Assembly (NCBI GenBank): GCA_964572065.1
Contig: CAZNER010000016.1
Span: 1 to 33,952, forward strand
Direction: 5' to 3'
Source: CAZNER01 sp964572065
Lineage (GTDB): Bacteria > Patescibacteriota > Dojkabacteria > JAHIVN01
DNA: 33,952 bases
In this document: one piece after another, positions 8,504 through 15,823 of the stretch
Numbering within the stretch: position 1 is the stretch's first letter
How the letters are laid out: each line of letters starts with the position of its first letter
Position numbers and translations under genes: made by a program
Notes under the pieces: model-generated
Seen by the model: only the letters and a program-made list of their open reading frames with translations
Database searches by the model: none
Told to the model about the DNA's origin: nothing

Positions 8504-8968
8504 ATGAATAAAGCAAAAGAGATTTTTTATAAAGTATGCTCAAAAGCATCTGTTTATACAGGAGTAGCTAGTGTTTTTTTGTTTGGATCATCTAGTATAG
8601 TCCTAGCTGCAGATACTGATGGAGATTCATATTTACCGGACTATATCGAAGATATACTAAAGAAATTAGGGTTTTTATCAGGAAGTGGAGATCCACAAGA
8701 GTATGTTCAAGACAGGGTGAAAGCAGGTTTGACTATATTATTTGTTGTGGTTTTCTTAGTTGCTATAGTTTATTCTGCATTAGCAGCTATCAAATTTATT
8801 TCAAGCCAGGGAGATGCTTCAAAACTTGAGGAATCGAAGGGTGCTGTTAAAGCTATACTTTTTGGATTTGCAGCTATGTTGTTAGCCATTATAGGTATAT
8901 TTGTTGTATTGTGGTGGCTTGGAAGTACTTCTGATTTGGATACTGACTTACCACTAACACCAGCTTAA
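8504..8968 (+). CDS. T4SS-pilin-like protein 4
   Basis: A 154-aa protein. The N-terminal 36 residues look like a long signal sequence ending SSSIVLAADTDGD, with likely cleavage after VLA. A short acidic segment is followed by two helices (about 72-95 and 112-138) and the turn IKFISSQGDASKLEESKGA, which matches the array consensus. The 126-bp gap upstream is the largest inside the first block and could hold a secondary promoter. A terminator follows at 8994-9023. Confidence 0.7.
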   Translation: MNKAKEIFYKVCSKASVYTGVASVFLFGSSSIVLAADTDGDSYLPDYIEDILKKLGFLSGSGDPQEYVQDRVKAGLTILFVVVFLVAIVYSALAAIKFISSQGDASKLEESKGAVKAILFGFAAMLLAIIGIFVVLWWLGSTSDLDTDLPLTPA

Positions 8969-8993
8969 GGTAAGATGTTATTAAGTTAGTATC

Positions 8994-9023
8994 AAAAGAG
9001 CCTATTTTTTAGGTTCTTTTTTT
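8994..9023 (+). terminator. Intrinsic terminator within the pilin-like array
   Basis: 11-bp stem AAAAGAGCCTA (8994-9004) with TAGGTTCTTTT (9010-9020), one G-U pair, a T5 loop and a continuing U-run. It separates the first five membrane genes from the one at 9086. Confidence 0.8.
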
Positions 9024-9085
9024 ACTTGTAATTTCTTCATTTTTATTATTAAATTAGTACAGATTAAATTATCGATATATCTCTT

Positions 9086-9532
9086 ATGAAAGATTTGATT
9101 AGAAGTATTAATAAAACATTTATTCAGGTTATAGTATATTTAACACTATTTATGTTTTTTATGCCTTCTCAAGCTGTATTTGCTGTGGATACTGATGCTG
9201 AGCCTATGAGATTAAGGGAGTTTGAGGATATTTTTATACATGCTCTTATAGCAATATGGGCTCTTTGCATCCCTTATTTTATGTTTGTTGTAGGTTCCAT
9301 CGGTTTTCAGTGGATGGTAAGTGGTGGAGATGAACAGAAGCTTGCAGGATTAAAGAAGCGTGGAGGAAATGTTGCATTAAGTTTTGCTATGGTTTTTGGT
9401 GGTTATTTAGTAGTAAGGCTTGTTATTAGTTTGTTAGGATTAAAATCGCCTGCTGGAGAAGATTGTTTTGCGAGTCCTTTTGGTAATAGTGCTATATTTC
9501 AATTTTTCTTCCCTGAAGCTTGTTCAGGCTAA
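9086..9532 (+). CDS. T4SS-pilin-like protein 5
   Basis: A 148-aa protein with a hydrophobic N-terminal signal ending MPSQAVFAVDTDAE, then two helices at about 52-75 and 92-115. Its turn, FQWMVSGGDEQKLAGLKKR, is the array motif. A short C-terminal tail carries two cysteines (EDCFAS, EACSG). It lies beyond the terminator at 8994-9023, so it may be expressed separately from the first five genes. Membrane location and relation to the array are well supported; function is inferred. Confidence 0.68.
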   Translation: MKDLIRSINKTFIQVIVYLTLFMFFMPSQAVFAVDTDAEPMRLREFEDIFIHALIAIWALCIPYFMFVVGSIGFQWMVSGGDEQKLAGLKKRGGNVALSFAMVFGGYLVVRLVISLLGLKSPAGEDCFASPFGNSAIFQFFFPEACSG

Positions 9533-9554
9533 CATCGAACTTCCCTTATTATTT

Positions 9555-9595
9555 TTGAGCTTTTTATAGAAATGTATGATAATATATTTCTATAA
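9555..9595 (+). promoter_or_regulatory. Predicted promoter with inverted repeat straddling the -10
   Basis: TTGAGC (9555-9560), 17 nt, GATAAT (9578-9583). A perfect 10-bp inverted repeat TTATAGAAAT/ATTTCTATAA (9564-9573 and 9586-9595) brackets the -10 with a 12-nt spacer. No U-tract follows, so it looks more like an operator than a terminator. It precedes the wall-protein gene at 9640. Confidence 0.4.
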
Positions 9596-9639
9596 TTGCT
9601 GGTTTTGTATATAATATTATCTACTTATTACCTAAAGTA

Positions 9640-11379
9640 ATGTTTGAGAAAAGAATTCTAAGTTTAAAAAACGAATTACGATTCCCAATCATTTTTTTAT
9701 TAAACTCATGTATTTTTTTCTCTATTTGTGTTTCTACTGTAGAGTCAAAAACATTAGAAGAGATAGAAAATGAAATAGAGAGTAAGGAATCAACATTAGA
9801 AGAATTAGAGAATGACTTAGAAGAGGCTAAAAATTTGGCAGGTTATTATGAATCTAAGGCAACTACTAGTTCATCTGAATTAGAGAGAGTTGAAAATGAA
9901 TTGAAACAGATTGAGGCAGAGATGGATATCAATCAAGCTGAAATAAAGAAGTATGAACAGGAACTTGAGATCTATCAGCTGGAGTTTGAGCAGAGTGAAT
10001 CTGTTATGAATGATAAGATGATAGATTTGTATATTTATAATAAACAAGGGATTGTAGATATTTTTATAGAAAATGGAGAGGTAGATGATTTCTGGAAGGA
10101 TTATAATTACAGAGAAAAGCTATTAGATGTTGATTTAGAGAGTATATCAAATTTAGCTAAAGAAGTTTCCGGAATTGAAAGAGAGAGAAATAATGTTATA
10201 CAAAGCCTAGCTGTCCTTCAGGAGAATAATGAAAGTTTAGTCTCTAAAAAGGAGGAATTGAGCAGCCAGGTGAGTTATTATACATCTTTATCTTCTTATA
10301 ATGAGGGCAGACAATCAGGAATCAGGGCTCAAATGGGAACAGTTCAGCAAGATCTTGAAGGGCTGACAGCTGAACAGCAGCAAATGCTGCAACAGGAAAT
10401 GGATATCATTGCTGGTGCAAATGGGGGTACTCAGCCTCTAGAATCAGGTGAATTTTATTTTTGGGGGCGAGGTAGATCTGTATATCAGGGTCATGGTTTA
10501 GGATTTTCTCAATATGGTGCTAAGGGAGGTGCTGAAAAAGGTATGACTGCACAGCAGATTGCGGTCTTTTATTATCCTGGATCATATATTGGAAATCATG
10601 TAGATGAGGCAGTAGAAGATAGAATTTCTTATTTAGGTGAAATACCGGATTATGCGTGTGGTACAGCTGAACAAGCTGCTGCAAGACCAGATAAATATCG
10701 AGTTGATAATTCGAATACTATTTGGGACTGCTGGCCTGAAGAGTCAATAAAAGCACAGATTATTGTTTCTAGATCCTACGCTTATACAGGTGGTACTGAT
10801 CAAGTATATAAATCTACAAATGTAAAAAAATGGGCTGTTGATGAAACAAGAGGGCAGGTTTTGAAACATAGTACTTCAGGCTATCGAGATCAAGTTATAA
10901 AAGCGTTTTTCTCAGCTGATAATAATAATGGTTGGGGAACAGCAACACATAAAAACCCAGTTTTTTGTAGTGATTTTAATGGGAATTGTGGAGCAGGTTT
11001 TTCTTGGCTTCAGGCTGTAAATGATTCTTCATTTGCAGCTAAAGGTCCTTATACAGATTGGACATGGAGGACAAATAGTTATTCAATGTCCGAAATGCAA
11101 TCTATGTTTGAATGGTATGCAAATTCAGGTTTTGTATATCCGAAGTCTAGTGATGTCCGAAATATGTTGAATCAGATAGGGACATTACAAAGTTTTCAAA
11201 TAGAAAGAGATGTTTCAGGTAGAGCAGCAAGGGTTTTGGTGAAAGGAAATAATGGATCGGTGCAGGTAAATGGAGATTTTTTTAAAAGAATATTTATATT
11301 TTGGGTTTATAATGTAAAACCTTCAGGGGAGGTTGATCCAATTTTTAGTTTAACATATTACTTCCGTCAGGTCCCTTAA
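9640..11379 (+). CDS. Secreted coiled-coil protein with SpoIID/LytB-like domain
   Basis: A 579-aa protein. A hydrophobic segment at about 16-34 is a signal or anchor. Residues 37-250 are almost continuous heptad-rich coiled coil, resembling the N-terminal regulatory part of CwlO/PcsB-type wall proteins. The C-terminal half has SpoIID/LytB signatures: GHGLGFSQYGAKG starting near 283 with VFYYPGS after it, and IKAQIIVSRSYAY at 370-382. SpoIID cuts denuded peptidoglycan glycan strands; LytB/SpoIID relatives act on cell wall. The two blocks are in reverse order compared with Bacillus SpoIID. It sits between the pilin-like array and a VirD4-like ATPase, so it could open the wall for the apparatus, as VirB1 does in T4SS. 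That role is inferred. Confidence 0.7.
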   Translation: MFEKRILSLKNELRFPIIFLLNSCIFFSICVSTVESKTLEEIENEIESKESTLEELENDLEEAKNLAGYYESKATTSSSELERVENELKQIEAEMDINQAEIKKYEQELEIYQLEFEQSESVMNDKMIDLYIYNKQGIVDIFIENGEVDDFWKDYNYREKLLDVDLESISNLAKEVSGIERERNNVIQSLAVLQENNESLVSKKEELSSQVSYYTSLSSYNEGRQSGIRAQMGTVQQDLEGLTAEQQQMLQQEMDIIAGANGGTQPLESGEFYFWGRGRSVYQGHGLGFSQYGAKGGAEKGMTAQQIAVFYYPGSYIGNHVDEAVEDRISYLGEIPDYACGTAEQAAARPDKYRVDNSNTIWDCWPEESIKAQIIVSRSYAYTGGTDQVYKSTNVKKWAVDETRGQVLKHSTSGYRDQVIKAFFSADNNNGWGTATHKNPVFCSDFNGNCGAGFSWLQAVNDSSFAAKGPYTDWTWRTNSYSMSEMQSMFEWYANSGFVYPKSSDVRNMLNQIGTLQSFQIERDVSGRAARVLVKGNNGSVQVNGDFFKRIFIFWVYNVKPSGEVDPIFSLTYYFRQVP

Positions 11380-11407
11380 TTAGTTTTAAAATTAATTATA
11401 AATAGCT

Positions 11408-12028
11408 ATGACACATAAATCGGAAAATCTAAACAGAATATTACCTGAAAAGAAGGATGGGATTATTAGTTCGGTTGTTGTTCTGCCTGATAAGTTAGAA
11501 TTCGAAACACAGAATCCGAACGAGAGGGTATTCATAATGCTCAGAAGGCACTTTATTACGAACTTTGGCTGGTTGTTTACATTTATTATATCCTGTCTTG
11601 TTCCTGTTTTAATATATTTTTTGCTCAACAAGGTAAATATTAATATTTTAGAAGACCTGAGTTTGAAAAGATCATATATAGATGCTATTTTGATGATGTG
11701 GTATTTATTTGTATTGACTAACGCGTTAATGAAATTCTTAGATTGGTATTTTAATATTTATGTAATAACAAATGAAAGAGTGATTGATTTTGATTTTAAC
11801 CCTTTTGCATATCATAAGATAAGTGAGGCTAGCCTTGATAATATTGTTGATGCAACTCAAGAGAGTATAGGTTTTTTCCCAATGCTTTTTAATTATGGAG
11901 ATGTATATATCCAGACTGCAGGAGAAAAACGTGAATTTGATTTTCTTTCAGTATCGAAACCAGCATGGGTTAGGGATAAAATTATGGATCTTAGAGATAT
12001 GATTGTGAAGAAACCGCATCAAATTTAG
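11408..12028 (+). CDS. Two-helix membrane protein with PH-like (bPH2-type) domain
   Basis: A 206-aa protein. Two hydrophobic helices lie at about 52-72 and 93-115, preceded by a polar cytosolic segment. The C-terminal part reads IYVITNERVIDFDFNPFAYHKISEASLDNI and then VYIQTAG, the pattern of bacterial PH-like domains (the TNERV motif followed by beta strands). Such proteins are widespread and functionally uncharacterised. It starts 28 bp after the SpoIID-like gene. The domain call is from motif recognition. Confidence 0.55.
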   Translation: MTHKSENLNRILPEKKDGIISSVVVLPDKLEFETQNPNERVFIMLRRHFITNFGWLFTFIISCLVPVLIYFLLNKVNINILEDLSLKRSYIDAILMMWYLFVLTNALMKFLDWYFNIYVITNERVIDFDFNPFAYHKISEASLDNIVDATQESIGFFPMLFNYGDVYIQTAGEKREFDFLSVSKPAWVRDKIMDLRDMIVKKPHQI

Positions 12029-12065
12029 TTTGGTTTAGATATTTTTAAAATATTAATTTATATTG

Positions 12066-12275
12066 ATGGAGACTGAAAATATTTTGTTTATTGTTATAAA
12101 AACCTTAGTAATTGTCTTGCTGACGATGTATTTTTTTATTGCTGTCTTAATAGCTAGGCAGGTATTTTTGATGAATAAAGCTATTAGAACAAAACTTGTT
12201 GGATGTTTAAATTTAATCGTATTGTTACATATTGTATTAGTTTTTGGTATTTTACTGTTTGTTATTTTCGTATAA
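12066..12275 (+). CDS. Small two-helix membrane protein
   Basis: A 69-aa protein that is nearly all membrane: helices at about 8-30 and 46-68 joined by a basic loop (ARQVFLMNKAIRTKLVG). By the positive-inside rule both ends face out. I place the start at the ATG (12066) rather than the TTG one codon earlier. It resembles the short CPR membrane proteins catalogued as DUF5657, but that match is from memory. It lies 37 bp after the PH-like gene and 43 bp before the PP2C-like gene, so is likely cotranscribed. Confidence 0.55.
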   Translation: METENILFIVIKTLVIVLLTMYFFIAVLIARQVFLMNKAIRTKLVGCLNLIVLLHIVLVFGILLFVIFV

Positions 12276-12318
12276 AATGTTAGGAAATAGAATTAATTTT
12301 TTTACTTCAAATTAGTTT

Positions 12319-14583
12319 ATGGATAGTTCTTATTCTATTGATACAATAAATTTGGTAGGAAAGTCAAATAAGGGAAGATGGTCCGGCATTGTTGTCACTC
12401 CTCCTAAAGGGGAAAATGTAAAAAAATTCGGACAGCTTTTTGTCTCTATTAATCTTGAAGCTCCAGATGAGTTTAGTAGTAAAGTTGCTGGAGATTTACT
12501 TGGGGAAACTGTTCAAGATACATATTATGAAAGCAAAGAGAAGAATGTAATAAATAGATTAGAAAAGGCTATGATGGCAGCTGCCAAAAGATTAGAATTC
12601 CTTTTACAAAGGGAAAAGATTGCTGCAGAAAGAGGTATAGATTTAAATATTATAGTAGTAGTTATTCGTAAAGAATTCATTTATATGGCTGTTTTAGGCG
12701 AAGGGAATATAATGTTGTATAGAGATGATAGACTTATTAGTCTATCTGAGGGTTTGAAAGATTTAACAGGCAGAAGTCTTATTCGTAGTGGTAGTGGAGA
12801 ATGGAAGATTGGTGATAAATTTATATTAGTTTCTTCCAAGGCCTCAATAGGCTTGTCCGAAAAAGAGTTGAAAAAATCTATGGATAATTTAAATTTTGAT
12901 AATGTAAAAAAAGATGGCGTGGAGTCATTATCAAGCATTTTGGTATTGTTTATTAAGAGTGAAGAGGACGAATTTATAAGTTTAGATGTTAATGATAATA
13001 GATCCTCGATAAAAGGGGAAACTGTGGAAGAAATGGATGATGATCTCCTGGAGGTTGAAAAAGGTAGTAGATACAATAAAGATGAATTTATTGATAATAA
13101 AAATAAAGAGAAAGGGCAATTGCAGGAATCTGAGAAGAGAAAAGGAGATACAATTGAAGAGAAAATTACTGACATTGAGGCGTCAGATAAGGAGAAGGAA
13201 ATATCGGATAGAAAGGAAGAAAATAAGTTTCGGGAGATTAAGGACAAAATAACTGATAAAATATCAGATAAAGCTACTTATCAGGTAATTTGGATGAAGG
13301 TTAAAGAGTTTGTTGGAAAAGTATATCAGTGGGTTAAGAAATATATTTGGAATGGGATTTTGGGGATGGGTAAAGCCGGTATGTATATTAGAGGTGCTAA
13401 TCCTAAGAGATCAGTTAGGGGGATTATTATTCTTATCGTTTTAGCTGTTTCTTTGTTATATTTAAGTATTCGTGGAATTCAGAAACATAATGAAAATAAA
13501 ACTAATAAAGAAGATGTACAAGAGTTATTATCTGAAGTTAATGAGAAATTTGAGAATGGTAAAAGTTTAGGAGAAGCAGGTGATATTTCTGAAGCGGTAT
13601 CTATTCTTGAAGAAGCTATGAATCGGTTAGAAGGAGCTAAGGATTATGGATTTTTCCTTGACGAAATTTCAAATAAAGAGGAAGAAGGTATGGCAATATT
13701 GGACGAGGTAAGAAGAGTTGTTGTTTTAACAGATGAGAATATTATTACGGACATTGCAGCCTATATTGAAAATGTTTCTGTAAATGATTTATCTCTTTGG
13801 AAGTCGAACTTGTATATTACGGACATAAATAATGCATCTATTTATGAGGTAAGTACAGATGGGGGAGATGTTAATGTAATAATAAGTGGGAATACTTCTG
13901 TGAAATCGCCAAGCTCAATAGTTTTCGACTCTAACGATAATATGTTAATAAATGATTCAGATGAAGGGATAGTTAATTTAGATATGAATGAAAAAAGTGT
14001 AAGTAAATTATCAGGATTATCTGTTACGACTGTTGGGGAAATTGTATCTCTGGAGAGCTATACAACTCCTGATGGTACTGACATGATTTATTTATTAAGA
14101 CCAAGTGAAAATGATATAAGGAGAATTATTAAATATCCATCAGGGTATTCATCACCTGAACTTAGAATAGCTGATACAAAACTCGCTGATTCTAAAGATA
14201 TTGAGATCGATGGTAGAATATATGTACTTACAGGTTCTGAAGGTATAATAAGATATTTCTATGATAAGGAAGATCCTTTTACTATAGTAGGGCTTGATAA
14301 GTCTATCAATAGTTCATCATGTATTGAGCTTGATGATAATTATGTGTTTTTTGGTGATAATACAAACAAGAGAGTTGTTGTTATAACTAAAGGTGATTAT
14401 CTTGCACCAAATCAAGGAAAATATGTCGCTCAAGTACAATATAGGGGAGATGGTAATTATTTGGAAGAAATTCAGGAGATATATGTAGATAATGATGGTC
14501 GAGTTATGTATGTATTAGATGGGACCAGAATATTTAGAACTGATTTGAATAAAATTGATGAGTATGCAGAAACACTTAACTAA
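12319..14583 (+). CDS. PP2C-like (probably inactive) / TM / beta-propeller membrane protein
   Basis: A 754-aa protein in three parts. Residues 1-225 resemble a PPM/PP2C phosphatase fold (GQLFVSINLE, then IYMAVLGEGNIMLYRDDRLI, then DKFILVSSKA), but the metal-binding Asp residues expected in DG and SDG are missing. A highly charged linker runs from 230 to 360. A transmembrane helix lies at about 368-386. Outside follows a helical segment (400-470), then repeated beta motifs (LYITDINNASIYEV, MLINDSDEGIVNL, YVLTGSEGIIRYF, VMYVLDGTRIFRT) that suggest an NHL-like propeller. I infer a transmembrane sensor or scaffold with a pseudophosphatase inside. Its end overlaps the start of smpB. Confidence 0.5.
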   Translation: MDSSYSIDTINLVGKSNKGRWSGIVVTPPKGENVKKFGQLFVSINLEAPDEFSSKVAGDLLGETVQDTYYESKEKNVINRLEKAMMAAAKRLEFLLQREKIAAERGIDLNIIVVVIRKEFIYMAVLGEGNIMLYRDDRLISLSEGLKDLTGRSLIRSGSGEWKIGDKFILVSSKASIGLSEKELKKSMDNLNFDNVKKDGVESLSSILVLFIKSEEDEFISLDVNDNRSSIKGETVEEMDDDLLEVEKGSRYNKDEFIDNKNKEKGQLQESEKRKGDTIEEKITDIEASDKEKEISDRKEENKFREIKDKITDKISDKATYQVIWMKVKEFVGKVYQWVKKYIWNGILGMGKAGMYIRGANPKRSVRGIIILIVLAVSLLYLSIRGIQKHNENKTNKEDVQELLSEVNEKFENGKSLGEAGDISEAVSILEEAMNRLEGAKDYGFFLDEISNKEEEGMAILDEVRRVVVLTDENIITDIAAYIENVSVNDLSLWKSNLYITDINNASIYEVSTDGGDVNVIISGNTSVKSPSSIVFDSNDNMLINDSDEGIVNLDMNEKSVSKLSGLSVTTVGEIVSLESYTTPDGTDMIYLLRPSENDIRRIIKYPSGYSSPELRIADTKLADSKDIEIDGRIYVLTGSEGIIRYFYDKEDPFTIVGLDKSINSSSCIELDDNYVFFGDNTNKRVVVITKGDYLAPNQGKYVAQVQYRGDGNYLEEIQEIYVDNDGRVMYVLDGTRIFRTDLNKIDEYAETLN

Positions 14584-15037
14584 AAAAAAGGTAGTTGCAA
14601 AGAATAAAAAAGCTAGATTTGACTACGATATAAAAAAAACAATTGTAGCAGGGATTGTTTTAAGAGGATATGAGGTTAAATCTTCAATGAATTCTCAAGT
14701 AAGTTTAAAAGATAGCTATATAAGGATAGAAGATGGCGAGGCATGGCTTATAAATGCACGTGTTGCTAAATGGAAATTTTCCTCTTTAAAAGATTATGAT
14801 CCCAAAAGAAAGAGGAAGATTTTGTTAAATAAAAGAGAAATAAGGGAATTAGAGATTGCCCAGAATGCTAAAAATATGTCTATTATTCCTTTAGCTATGT
14901 TTATTGATAATAAAAAGCTGAAAGTTAAGATTGGTATAGGTAAAGGAAGGAGGAAGTATGATAAAAGGAGGAGAATAAAGGAACGTGAGATAAAAAAAGA
15001 TTTGGAAGCTGATCTGGCAAGAAAGGTTGTATTTTAG
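14558..15037 (+). CDS. smpB: SsrA-binding protein SmpB
   Basis: SmpB binds tmRNA and delivers it to stalled ribosomes for trans-translation. Motifs in order are KNKKARFDYDI and VLRGYEVKS near the N-terminus, SLKDSYIRIEDGEAWLINA, KRKRKILLNKREI, and the C-terminal YDKRRRIKEREIKK that enters the mRNA channel. Length (159 aa) is normal. The start could be the ATG at 14558 or at 14564; a TTG at 14555 is less likely. All overlap the upstream gene's last 20-29 bases, suggesting translational coupling. It interrupts the envelope-gene cluster and is probably a passenger. The tmRNA gene was not found in the window. Confidence 0.93.
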   Translation: MSMQKHLTKKKVVAKNKKARFDYDIKKTIVAGIVLRGYEVKSSMNSQVSLKDSYIRIEDGEAWLINARVAKWKFSSLKDYDPKRKRKILLNKREIRELEIAQNAKNMSIIPLAMFIDNKKLKVKIGIGKGRRKYDKRRRIKEREIKKDLEADLARKVVF

Positions 15038-15100
15038 GCAAAATGTGTTAAAATAATCGGGTTATTATATATATTTATAATATTAGGTTGATTTTATAAA

Positions 15101-15697
15101 GTGGATGATAATTTAAATGGTCCAAATAATGCCAATACTGGGGATAACTATAGTAATTCTCCGCCTAATGTGGATCAAAATGGGATTGATATTAACGGGC
15201 ATAAGATTGCCGGTCAGCAGAATCCGCAACAACCATTTCCGACAGAAAACCAACAAGGTTGGTATCAGACAGGAAATCAATTTAATGAAATGCAAGGTCA
15301 GGTACAACCGCATGTTCCAATATCAGGAGGAGGTACATCACCAGAGGTTCCAAGTAGAATAGAGACTGGCGAGAAATATTTTGCTCCTGAATATAGTGAA
15401 CAGGAGAAAGGAGTAGAGAAAACTGAAGCCGATGTTGTTAAGAAAGATATATCTCAAAAAGAATTTGTTAAAACGCCAGATGTTGCTCCAGAACAGCAAA
15501 AGTTCGAGAATCCTTTTAGAAATGTATATGGATATCGAATTTCTGGGAATATTGCCAATTCTGTGAAAAAAGGAAAACGAAATAAGGTTAAGGGGACTTC
15601 TTCAGCTAAGACTTGGCTTGTAGTTTTATTAGAGAGGCTTTTAAGAATGTATAATGTGGATACTTATAAGACGAGAACTAATACCAATCTGATATAA
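15101..15697 (+). CDS. Disordered N/Q/P-rich hypothetical protein
   Basis: A 198-aa protein from a GTG start (MDDNLNGPNN). Residues 1-90 are low-complexity Asn/Gln/Pro/Gly and surely disordered, 90-140 are charged, and the end is basic (KKGKRNKVKG) followed by an amphipathic or weakly hydrophobic helix (TWLVVLLERLLRMY). There is no signal peptide and no family is recognised. It sits 126 bp upstream of the VirD4-like ATPase, so an adaptor role for that ATPase is conceivable, but this is only positional. Confidence 0.5.
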   Translation: MDDNLNGPNNANTGDNYSNSPPNVDQNGIDINGHKIAGQQNPQQPFPTENQQGWYQTGNQFNEMQGQVQPHVPISGGGTSPEVPSRIETGEKYFAPEYSEQEKGVEKTEADVVKKDISQKEFVKTPDVAPEQQKFENPFRNVYGYRISGNIANSVKKGKRNKVKGTSSAKTWLVVLLERLLRMYNVDTYKTRTNTNLI

Positions 15698-15823
15698 TTC
15701 CCAAAATGTCTATGCTATATAAGTAATTTTCTAATTTGAATTTTCTATATTTTAATATAATTTAACTTTTCTTTTATTTGTTTTATTAGTAGAATTACAT
15801 TAAATTAGTTAGAGTTTTAAAGA

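Noticed and set aside
11377..11402. AT-only inverted repeat after the SpoIID-like gene.
   Set aside because: Only weak A-T pairing and no U-tract; not convincing as a terminator.
13037..13252. Open frame of 71 codons inside the PP2C-like gene.
   Set aside because: It is a Lys/Arg-rich shadow of the charged linker coded in another frame.
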